Source of the DNA: Acidobacteriota bacterium
GTDB lineage: Bacteria; Acidobacteriota; Polarisedimenticolia; J045
NCBI GenBank assembly: GCA_030949985.1
Contig: JAUZRX010000051.1
Span: 62,001 to 126,000, forward strand
Direction: 5' to 3'
DNA length: 64,000 nucleotides
A model generated the notes under the pieces. That model made no database searches and had not been told where the DNA came from. It was given only the letters and a program-made list of their open reading frames with translations. Both the position numbers and the translations under genes were made by a program. The first letter of the stretch is position 1. Each line of letters begins with the position of its first letter. Shown piece after piece: positions 16,316 through 23,415 of this stretch.

Positions 16316-16606
16316 ATGACGCGTGGAGAGATGATTGCCGAGCTGGCTCGACGGGGTGGTGTGACGCGCCTGATGGCGCGCACTGTCTTCGACCTGCTCT
16401 TCGGGGTCGGTGATGACGATGGCCTGATGTTGGAGGGGCTGCAGAAGGACGGTCGAGTGGTCGTGCCGGGCTTCGGCACCTTCTACCTGCGGCGGCGCGG
16501 GGCGCGGGTGATGATCGATCCCCGGACGGGCCGACGCAGGACGCTCGATGCCGCCGACGTGCCGGCCTTTCGTCCGGCCCCCAGGCTGCGCAGTCGCCTG
16601 CGCTGA
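16316..16606 (+). CDS. HU/IHF-family DNA-binding protein
   Basis: The 96-residue protein has the two-helix N-terminus of HU (MTRGEMIAELARRGGVTRLMA), the conserved turn VVVPGFGTFYLRRRGARV, the beta-arm DPRTGRR and the C-terminal VPAFRPAPRLR. HU-type dimers bend and compact DNA. The N-terminal half is less typical: where HU has 'A...a.v.df...i...L..G..V', this protein has an insertion-like GVGDDDGLMLEGLQKDG. It may therefore be a specialised paralogue. GGGGAGG lies about nine bases before the ATG. It stands alone and ends 69 bases before a strong hairpin. Confidence 0.82.
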   Translation: MTRGEMIAELARRGGVTRLMARTVFDLLFGVGDDDGLMLEGLQKDGRVVVPGFGTFYLRRRGARVMIDPRTGRRRTLDAADVPAFRPAPRLRSRLR

Positions 16607-16674
16607 CCGTCCGGATGCCGCCCCCCCAGCCGGCCAGCTGGGAACGACATTTTTCGCTCCACGGTGAAAAGTAT

Positions 16675-16702
16675 GGGAGGCGCCGTTCGCACGGCGCCTC
16701 CC
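16675..16702 (-). terminator. strong stem-loop between convergent genes
   Basis: A perfect 12-base-pair stem, GGGAGGCGCCGT with ACGGCGCCTCCC, closes on the loop TCGC. Read on the minus strand it is followed by ATACTTTTCACC, a modest T-rich tail, so it fits best as terminator of the subtilase gene. It could also stop transcription of the HU-like gene from the other side. Confidence 0.65.
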
Positions 16703-16738
16703 TGGAGGAGGGTCATGCCCCGGAGCCGGGGAGGGACA

Positions 16739-18532
16739 TCAGTCGCCCCAGAGGATCCCGTCGGCCCAGAGAATGCCGTCGGCCCAGAGAATTCCATCGC
16801 TCCAGAGGATGCCGTCGGACCAGAGGATGCCCTGGCCGTCAAGGGTCCAGCGCATACCCTGGCTGCGGTAGAGCTGATTGCCGAAGTACCAGCCGTTGGC
16901 GAAGATCACGCTGCGGCCCCAGGGAACGTTCTCGCCCGCGATCGCGTCCACCGGAGCGAAGCGCAAGGCGAGATTGGGAGTGGCGCTCTCGCCGGGCAGC
17001 AGGTTCCCTGGGTTGGGTACGATCTGCTGAACCATCTCGAGAGCGCCGACGGCGTTGACCAGGCCGGCGCCCTGTTCGAGCGTGTTGAAGCCGGTCAGCT
17101 TCTGGGCCGTGTACATCAGGGTCGCCTTGACCAGCGACGGCGTCAGATCCGGTCTCTGGGCCAGCAGCCGCGCCGCGATGCCGGAGACGATCGGCGCCGC
17201 CATCGACGTGCCGGAGAGTTCGAGGTAGCTTTCACCGATCCGCAGCTCCGGGTGATCGATGACCAGGCGGCAGTCCGGGGAAAGGGTCGAGACGATCTTG
17301 TTGCCGGGGGCGACCAGGTCGGGCTTGATCAGGTTGTCATAGTCTTTCTCGTCTTCGGAGAGAGTGCCGTCACCATCGAGATCTTCACCGCGGAAAGAGC
17401 GGGTCGGTCCCCGTGACGAGTAGGTCGTCACGCCGTCGTCGGCGCGGGCGTCGGTCTGGAAGGTATTGGCCGCGCCCACGGTGATCACGCGCGGCGCGTT
17501 GGCCGGGGAGAGAATCCCGCCGTAGATCTTCTCGCCGTTCTGGGTCTTGCCCACGTTGCCGGCGGCCACGACCACCACCAGTCCGTTTTCGACGAGCTTG
17601 TCCACGGCCGCGCAGAGGGGGTCGTTCTCGTAGGACTCGTAGGGTGCGGTGCCTACCGAGAGGTTGACCACGCGAATGTTCTGGGCCGCGGCATTGTCGA
17701 GCAGCCAGTTCAAGGCTTGCAGCAGCCCATCCAGGGTGCCGGTGCCGGTGTCGTCGAGGACCCGCAGGTCGAGCAACTCCGCCTGCGGTTCGATGCCGCT
17801 GTAGGTGCGAAGTCCCGTGCCCCACATCAACGCGCCGTTACCGGCGATCAGGCCCGCCACGTGGGTCCCGTGTCCATAGGGATCCCAGGATCCGCTCGGC
17901 GCCTGGCCGGTGAAGTCCAGGTGACCGAGAATTCGGCTGGTTCCGGGCTGTCCGTCCCTGCTGAAGTCAGCGTGGTCGGCGATGCCCGAGTCCACCACTG
18001 CGACGCGCACGGCGGTGGGAGAAGGGCCTGTCACGGCCGCCATCGCCCTGACGCCGGTCGCCACGCGAACATGGCTGTCGAGGGCGGGGTCGGCTGCGAG
18101 GAGTGACCTGTCGTTCGACGCGGTGGGCAGCGCCGCCATCAACAGGGCACGATTGGGCGTGACGTATTCGACCGCCGCCGCGTTCAGGATTGCGGTCAGC
18201 CTGTCCACCTCGATCTCGACCACGGCCAGGCCGAACGCCTGGTGGTCGGCGACGACCGCCCCGCCGACCAGGGCCAGGTCTGCGACGAGATTCGCCGCCG
18301 TGTCGTAGCTGATCACGACACGAACCCGGTCGCTGGGGGTGTGGCCGTCGAGCGAGAGGGCCAGGTCGGGCGCCGACTTGACGTGGCCGTTGACGGCGAC
18401 CTGGATGGCCGTCAGGTCGGGCACGATGCCGGCGGGTGTTCCCACGGCCTGCTGCGCCATGACCGGCGCCACCAGGGCCAGCAGGGAGAGGAGCGAGGCG
18501 GTCCATGCTGCAAGCGATCGTCTGGTCATCAT
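16739..18532 (-). CDS. secreted subtilisin-like serine protease (S8) with GILWxD tail repeats
   Basis: The 597-residue precursor has a signal peptide (1-27), an I9-like propeptide (about 68-130, ending in VEYVTPN) and an S8 domain with Asp181 in AVVDSGIADH, His221 in GHGTHVAGL, Asn326 in VVAAGN and Ser443 in SGTSMAAP. A calcium-loop-like insertion DLDGDGTLSEDE sits at 385-396. After the protease domain, about residue 505, comes a tail that ends in five six-residue repeats GILWSD/GILWAD/GILWGD (568-597). The start is the first of two ATGs at 18532, with AGAGGG at the right distance; the longer upstream frame has no support. It is an extracellular or surface protease; the tail repeats could mark sorting, folding or attachment. 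That is inference. Confidence 0.92.
   Translation of the reverse strand: MMTRRSLAAWTASLLSLLALVAPVMAQQAVGTPAGIVPDLTAIQVAVNGHVKSAPDLALSLDGHTPSDRVRVVISYDTAANLVADLALVGGAVVADHQAFGLAVVEIEVDRLTAILNAAAVEYVTPNRALLMAALPTASNDRSLLAADPALDSHVRVATGVRAMAAVTGPSPTAVRVAVVDSGIADHADFSRDGQPGTSRILGHLDFTGQAPSGSWDPYGHGTHVAGLIAGNGALMWGTGLRTYSGIEPQAELLDLRVLDDTGTGTLDGLLQALNWLLDNAAAQNIRVVNLSVGTAPYESYENDPLCAAVDKLVENGLVVVVAAGNVGKTQNGEKIYGGILSPANAPRVITVGAANTFQTDARADDGVTTYSSRGPTRSFRGEDLDGDGTLSEDEKDYDNLIKPDLVAPGNKIVSTLSPDCRLVIDHPELRIGESYLELSGTSMAAPIVSGIAARLLAQRPDLTPSLVKATLMYTAQKLTGFNTLEQGAGLVNAVGALEMVQQIVPNPGNLLPGESATPNLALRFAPVDAIAGENVPWGRSVIFANGWYFGNQLYRSQGMRWTLDGQGILWSDGILWSDGILWADGILWADGILWGD
16742..16831 (-). repeat. five 18-base tandem repeats encoding GILWxD
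   Basis: The last 30 codons before the stop of the subtilase are five copies of an 18-base unit encoding Gly-Ile-Leu-Trp-(Ser/Ala/Gly)-Asp. Third-position differences between copies (for example GATGCC, GATTCC and GATTCT type changes seen on the opposite strand) show that the peptide, more than the DNA, has been kept. Confidence 0.85.
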
Positions 18533-18581
18533 CTTTACCCTCTTCTCTGCCACATGCTTGATGCTGGGTTTGTGGCGCCTG

Positions 18582-18602
18582 CGGGAGACAGTTGGTCTCC
18601 CG
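18582..18602. repeat. inverted repeat in the 343-base gap upstream of the subtilase
   Basis: CGGGAGAC and GTCTCCCG form a perfect eight-base-pair inverted repeat around AGTTG, 50 bases upstream of the subtilase start on the minus strand. It may be an operator or a leader hairpin. Apart from this and a weak -10-like TAGACT at 18804-18809 facing the glycosyltransferase, I see nothing in 18533-18875. Confidence 0.35.
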
Positions 18603-18875
18603 TCGGACAGGCACAGCGCGCGCCCACCGCAGGGCCTCCGTAGTGCAAGAGCCGCGCCAGCAACGAAATGCAAGGGGCAGGAAGTTCCCGGACGTTTTCG
18701 GTTCGGACGCGTCGTGCCCGGGGGGTGTCGAAATTGCCGAACAGCGGACAAAGCGCCCGGACACGTTCTCGCGCGGGCTGCTGCCGGAGTGGGTTCGAGG
18801 CGATAGACTGCGGGGCATGGCGAACCGCGGCGCGAGGTCGGAGGCCGGGGAAAGATACGACATGGGAGGTACGAG

Positions 18876-19679
18876 ATGGTGAAACCAGCGGCGCCGGAAG
18901 CTCCCCGTCTGAGTCTCGCCGTCATCACCTTCAACGAAGAGAAGCACTTGCCGCGGCTGCTCGAGGCCGCCCGGAACTTCGCCGACGAAGTGGTCGTCGT
19001 CGACAGCGGGTCGACGGACGCCACCGTCGCCATCGCCCGTTCCCATGGCGCCCGGGTGATCGAGAGCGACTGGCCCGGTTTCGGCCGACAGAAGCAGCGC
19101 GCCCTCGAAGAAGCCCGGGGCGAGTGGGTGCTCTCGCTCGATGCCGACGAGCTACCGGACGCGCAGCTCACCGAGAGCCTCGCCGCCGTGGCCCGGGGGG
19201 AGGGCGACGAGTTCGACGGCTACGCGATGGATCGGCTGACCGCCTACCAGGGCGAGTACATTCGTCATGCCTGGTCGCCGGACTGGGTGTTGCGGCTGGT
19301 GCGCCGCGGGCGAGGCCGCTGGACGGACCGGCCGGTTCACGAGGCGTTGGTGGTGGACGGCTCCGTGGGACGGCTGAAGGGCAAGCTGCTGCACGACTCC
19401 TACGAGAATCTCGCCGATCACTACACGCGCCTCGTGGCCTACTCCCGGCTGAGTGCCGAGAGCGCCTACGCCCGGGGGCGGCGCTTCCACTGGAGTCAGC
19501 TCCTGCTGCGGCCGCCGGCCGCTTTCCTGCGCCGTTTCCTGCTCAAGAGGGGCTTTCTGGACGGTGTGCGCGGCTTGCTCGTGGCGGGGGCCACGGCCGT
19601 GGGGGCCTTCATGAAGTACGCTTTTCTCTACGAGTATCAGCGCGAGCGGCGCATCGAACAGAAAGAAGGCGAGAGATGA
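18876..19679 (+). CDS. family 2 glycosyltransferase (WaaE/KdtX-like)
   Basis: The 267-residue enzyme has a GT-A fold with 'LSLAVITFNEEKHLPRLLEA', 'DEVVVVDSGSTDAT' and the nucleotide/metal motif LSLDADE, followed by 'WVLRLVRRGRGRWTDRPVHEAL', typical of lipopolysaccharide core glycosyltransferases of the WaaE/KdtX/LgtF type. A short hydrophobic stretch near residues 225-245 may contact the membrane. It should add a hexose or heptose to a lipid-linked acceptor on the cytoplasmic side. GGGAGG precedes the ATG at good spacing. It overlaps yhbY by four bases, a pairing with no obvious functional link. Confidence 0.87.
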   Translation: MVKPAAPEAPRLSLAVITFNEEKHLPRLLEAARNFADEVVVVDSGSTDATVAIARSHGARVIESDWPGFGRQKQRALEEARGEWVLSLDADELPDAQLTESLAAVARGEGDEFDGYAMDRLTAYQGEYIRHAWSPDWVLRLVRRGRGRWTDRPVHEALVVDGSVGRLKGKLLHDSYENLADHYTRLVAYSRLSAESAYARGRRFHWSQLLLRPPAAFLRRFLLKRGFLDGVRGLLVAGATAVGAFMKYAFLYEYQRERRIEQKEGER

Positions 19680-19981
19680 CCGACGAGACCCGCTTTACGG
19701 CCGGGGGCAAGCAGCGCCGGGCGATCCGGGCGGCCCTCCACGACGAGCGTGCCGTGGTCCAGGTGGGCAAGGCCGGACTCGAACCGGAGGTGATCGTTTC
19801 CGTGGAGCAGGCCCTCGCCGCCCGGGAGGCGATCAAGGTCGCCGTGGGCCGCTCGTGCCCCCTGGCGCCGGCGGAGGTGGCCGCGACACTGGCCCGGCGG
19901 GTCGGTGCAGAGGTCATCGAGCGCAAGGGAAGAGTGATCTCTCTCTACCGCCCCGCGGAGGAAAATCCGCCGGCCCGCTGA
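19676..19981 (+). CDS. yhbY: YhbY-type CRM-domain RNA-binding protein
   Basis: The 101-residue protein is a single CRS1-YhbY domain: AGGKQRRAIRAALHDERAVVQVGKAGLEPEVIVSVEQAL is interrupted here only for length, with the GxxG-type loop in VGKAGL and the C-terminal 'VIERKGRVISLYRP'. E. coli YhbY binds pre-50S ribosomal particles and rRNA. The length equals the usual 95-105 residues. The ATG overlaps the stop of the glycosyltransferase, so translation is coupled. It is convergent with the DUF481 gene, which ends only seven bases away. Confidence 0.92.
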   Translation: MTDETRFTAGGKQRRAIRAALHDERAVVQVGKAGLEPEVIVSVEQALAAREAIKVAVGRSCPLAPAEVAATLARRVGAEVIERKGRVISLYRPAEENPPAR

Positions 19982-19988
19982 GCGAGGC

Positions 19989-20912
19989 TCACCACTTCAT
20001 CACGAGGGATGTGGAGAACACCGAATCCAACGTGTCGAAAGTGAAGATCAAGTCGGGTCCGAGATCTCCCTGGGGGTTGGGGAAGACCTTGAACTGGGGC
20101 TGCCGGTCGTAGTTCAGCGTGTAGGAGACCTTGAGCGCCAGGTGATTGTTGATCGTGGTGCTCAGGGCTGTTTCGGCGTTGATGCGAAGGTCCTCGGTGT
20201 CGTTGAGGTTTTCGAGCACTTCGATCGAGCCATGGAGATCGGTGGTGTCGGTCAGCGCGCGACTGTACTTCATCGCCAGGCGAGTGCCGAAGTAGGATTT
20301 GTTGGTGCCGGTGACCGGCGTTTCCCGGGTGCCGTCGAAACCGGCTTCCATGCGCAGGGTGTTCTTCGGCCGGGCCTTGCCGCCGTCGACCAGCAGCAGG
20401 GACATGCCACCGCCCACGGCGGCCCGGGAGGACAGGCCCGCAGGCCGGTTCTGCTCCCAGCTCCCCGAGACGAACCACCCCAGCCTCCGGCTGACGGTTC
20501 GATTGAGTTGGGTGCGCAGGCCGTATTCTTCGGTGGTCAGGCCGCGGCTTCGCTCGAGTTGAAGGACGGGGTGCGCGGGGTCGCTGAAGTCGGCGCTGAC
20601 GTTGCGCTGCCTGGTTTCGACTCGAATCGCCTTCACTTTGAGTTCGAGCAGCGTGACGGCCCACTTGGCGCTGATGGTGCTGTTCAGGCTCAGGTTGGTG
20701 CTGCGGGAATTGCCCTCGACCGAGACCAGCCCCAGGGCGGTCACCACGTTCCACCGGGGGCGACCCGCGGCCTGTTCCTGCTGCGCCGCCGCCGGTGGCC
20801 GGGTCGGTGTTTCGGTCGCCCCGGCGCCGCTGCATGGGGGGATGAGCAGCAGCAGGGCCAGGCCTAGCCGGCTGCTCCGGATCCACAGCTGTCTCGGCCC
20901 CAGGCCGTCCAT
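19989..20912 (-). CDS. DUF481/YdiY-family outer-membrane beta-barrel protein
   Basis: The 307-residue protein has a signal peptide (about 1-32) and then alternating beta-strands throughout, typical of the DUF481 barrel: 'WNVVTALGLVSVEGNSRSTNLSL', 'EYGLRTQLNRTVSRRLGWFVSGSWEQN', 'SYFGTRLAMKYSRAL', and closing 'DTLDSVFSTSLVMKW' with a terminal aromatic residue, as outer-membrane proteins require for BAM recognition. Family members are salt- or stress-induced outer-membrane proteins of unknown transport specificity. The ATG at 20912 has GGGAGA seven bases upstream. The gene is divergent from the acylase gene with 94 bases between them. Confidence 0.82.
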   Translation of the reverse strand: MDGLGPRQLWIRSSRLGLALLLLIPPCSGAGATETPTRPPAAAQQEQAAGRPRWNVVTALGLVSVEGNSRSTNLSLNSTISAKWAVTLLELKVKAIRVETRQRNVSADFSDPAHPVLQLERSRGLTTEEYGLRTQLNRTVSRRLGWFVSGSWEQNRPAGLSSRAAVGGGMSLLLVDGGKARPKNTLRMEAGFDGTRETPVTGTNKSYFGTRLAMKYSRALTDTTDLHGSIEVLENLNDTEDLRINAETALSTTINNHLALKVSYTLNYDRQPQFKVFPNPQGDLGPDLIFTFDTLDSVFSTSLVMKW

Positions 20913-21006
20913 GCCCCGTCTCCCAAACGTGATTGTGCTGCGGGCGGGCCAAAGATCGTATCCTTGATCGCTCTCCGGCGCCGCCGGAGCGACTGGGAGA
21001 CTTTCC

Positions 21007-23415
21007 GTGCGATCCGAGACCCGCCCCCGATCCTCGCGTCTGCGGCGGCGCCTGCTGTCGGGTGCCGCCGTTCTGCTGCTCCTGGCGGCCCTGGTCGGCC
21101 TGGCGGGAGTCGTGGCCCTGCGCTCGAGCCTGCCCCGCCTCGACGGCGTCGTGGTCGCCCAGGGCCTCCATGCGGCAGTGAGCGTCGAGCGTGACGCCCT
21201 GGGGGCGGTGATCCTGCGTGGCGGGAGCCGAGACGACCTGGCCTTCGCCACCGGTTTCGTCCATGCCCAGGAACGTTTCTTCCAGATGGACCTGATGCGC
21301 CGCCGGGCGGCGGGCGAACTGGCGGCCCTGCTCGGTGAGGTTGCCGTGAGCGCCGACAGGCAAGCCCGGATCCACGGCTTCCGCCGGCTGGCGCGGCGGG
21401 TCGTGGCGGAGGCCTCTCCCCGCGAGCGCTCTCTGCTCGCGGCCTACACCCGGGGGGTGGGAGCGGGGCTCGCCGACCTGGGGGCACGGCCCTTCGAATA
21501 CCTGCTTTTGCGCCGGCAGCCGGCTCCCTGGCGGGAGGAGGACACCGTCCTGGTTCTCGCCTCCATGTTCCAGTTGCTCCAGGACGAGGGACGCCGGGAG
21601 GCCGCCCTGGCGACGATGGCGCAGACCCTGCCCGGGTCCCTGTTCGCCTTCCTCGCCGCGTCGGGGACCCGGTGGGACGCCGCCCTGGACGGAACCCGTG
21701 TGGCCGAACCGCCGCTGCCGGATCCGGCGACGATCGACCTGCGGAAGGTTGAGCCCACGGCCGCCCCCGCAGAGTCCGGCCTCGCGGCGTCTCCGGTGGC
21801 CGGCAGCAACAACTGGGCCGTGGCGGCCTCCCGCACGGTGAGCGGTGACGCCCTGCTGGCCAACGACATGCATCTCCCCCTGGGTGTACCGAATATCTGG
21901 TTCCGCATGCGCCTCGTCCTCGAGGGGGAGGCCCCGGACGCGCCCCGGCTGGACGTGGCGGGCCTGGGGCTGCCCGGCACCCCTGTCATGGTGGTGGGGA
22001 GCAACCGGCAGGTGGCCTGGGGCTTTACCAACGCCCAGGTGGACACCTCGGATCTGGTCGTGCTGGACCTGCCCGCCGACGGCAAGGAAGACCGCTACCT
22101 CGCTCCCGGGGGATGGCGCCCCTTCGAGGTGGTCCGGGAACGCATCGAGGTGGCCGGCGGCGACGGGGTGGACTTCGAATATCGGCGAACGATCTGGGGA
22201 CCGGTGGTCGGTCGCGATCCCCGGGGACGCCCCTGGGCCCTGCGCTGGGTGGCCCACGAGCCCGAGGCCCTCAACCTGGCGCTGCTCGGCCTCGAACAGG
22301 CCCACGACGTGCGGCAGGCGATTGCGGTCGCCCACCGTACGGGGATTCCGGCGCAGAATTTCCTGGTCGTCGACCGGGCCGGCTCCATCGCCTGGACGCT
22401 GATCGGGCGCTTGCCCCGCCGCCGGGGATTCGACGGGCTGCTGCCCGGGCGGTGGTGCGATGGGAGCCGGAGTTGGGAAGGGTGGATCGATCCCGCCGAG
22501 GTGCCGACGATCATCGATCCGGCCGACGGAGTGCTGTGGACCGCCAATAACCGTACGGTGGGGGGGGAGGCCCTGGCCCGGCTCGGAGACGGGGGGTACG
22601 ACCTCGGTGCCCGCGCCCGGCAGATCCGGGACGACCTGCAGGCTGTCGAGCGCCACGACGAACGGAGCCTGCTGGCCATTCAGCTCGACGACCGGGGCCT
22701 GCTGCTCGAGCCCTGGCGACGGCTCATGCTCGAGACGGTGAAGGCGGCGGGGGTCGGTGGCGAACGGGGCGCTCGCCTCGCGGATCTGCTGGGTGCCGGC
22801 CCCCTGCGGGCGCAGCCCGCCTCGGTGGCCTACCGGCTGGTTCGGGGCTTCCGGCTGCTGGTCATCGAGCGGGTGCTCGGGCCCCTGCTCGCTCCCTGCC
22901 GGGAGGCGGACCCGCGGTTGGGTGCCGGCTACCTGCGCCAGGTGGAAGGGCCGGTCTGGCGGCTGCTCACCCTCCGGCCGCCCCATCTGCTCGGTGCCGA
23001 CTACGACACGTGGGATGCCCTCCTCGAGCAGGCCCTCGACGATCTCCTCGACCAGGTCGACGATCGCGGCGGCCTGGCGGCCTTCACCTGGGGCCGCCGC
23101 AACGTGGTGCGGGTGCGGCACCCCTTTTCACGCTCTCTTCCCTGGCTGGCCCGCTGGCTCGACCTGCCGCCGGCGGCCCTGCCGGGAGACACCCACATGC
23201 CGCGCGTCCAGGGACCTGGTATGGGCGCGTCCGAGAGAATGGTGGTTTCCCCGGGGCACGAGGAGCGAGGGCTGCTGCACATGCCCGGTGGGCAGAGCGG
23301 CCACTTCCTGTCTCCTTTCTACGGCGCCGGGCAGCAAGCCTGGGAGCGGGGCGAGCCGACCCCTTTTCTGCCCGGTCCGGTCGAGTACCGGCTGCGACTC
23401 GAGCCCGCGCCGTGA
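21007..23415 (+). CDS. penicillin acylase family (Ntn-hydrolase) protein
   Basis: The 802-residue precursor has a membrane anchor or signal (about 14-40), an alpha chain with 'DDLAFATGFVHAQERFFQMDLMRRRAAGEL' split by the window of about 60-95, a spacer, and the beta chain beginning at the autoprocessing site GSNNWAV, whose Ser (residue 267) would become the N-terminal nucleophile. Also present are the 'LLANDMHLPLGVPNIWF' and 'AWGFTNAQVDTSDL' blocks that follow it in this family. The C-terminal 'GQSGHFLSPFY' is typical. Members cleave acyl groups from penicillins, acyl-homoserine lactones or other amides; the substrate here is unknown. The GTG start at 21007 is the only reasonable one. The next gene begins within its stop codon. 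Confidence 0.9.
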   Translation: MRSETRPRSSRLRRRLLSGAAVLLLLAALVGLAGVVALRSSLPRLDGVVVAQGLHAAVSVERDALGAVILRGGSRDDLAFATGFVHAQERFFQMDLMRRRAAGELAALLGEVAVSADRQARIHGFRRLARRVVAEASPRERSLLAAYTRGVGAGLADLGARPFEYLLLRRQPAPWREEDTVLVLASMFQLLQDEGRREAALATMAQTLPGSLFAFLAASGTRWDAALDGTRVAEPPLPDPATIDLRKVEPTAAPAESGLAASPVAGSNNWAVAASRTVSGDALLANDMHLPLGVPNIWFRMRLVLEGEAPDAPRLDVAGLGLPGTPVMVVGSNRQVAWGFTNAQVDTSDLVVLDLPADGKEDRYLAPGGWRPFEVVRERIEVAGGDGVDFEYRRTIWGPVVGRDPRGRPWALRWVAHEPEALNLALLGLEQAHDVRQAIAVAHRTGIPAQNFLVVDRAGSIAWTLIGRLPRRRGFDGLLPGRWCDGSRSWEGWIDPAEVPTIIDPADGVLWTANNRTVGGEALARLGDGGYDLGARARQIRDDLQAVERHDERSLLAIQLDDRGLLLEPWRRLMLETVKAAGVGGERGARLADLLGAGPLRAQPASVAYRLVRGFRLLVIERVLGPLLAPCREADPRLGAGYLRQVEGPVWRLLTLRPPHLLGADYDTWDALLEQALDDLLDQVDDRGGLAAFTWGRRNVVRVRHPFSRSLPWLARWLDLPPAALPGDTHMPRVQGPGMGASERMVVSPGHEERGLLHMPGGQSGHFLSPFYGAGQQAWERGEPTPFLPGPVEYRLRLEPAP

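Noticed and set aside
19945-23121. Minus-strand open frame of 1058 codons opposite the penicillin-acylase-like gene
   Set aside because: The opposite strand has clear Ntn-hydrolase motifs; the antisense product has no recognisable features and no ribosome site.
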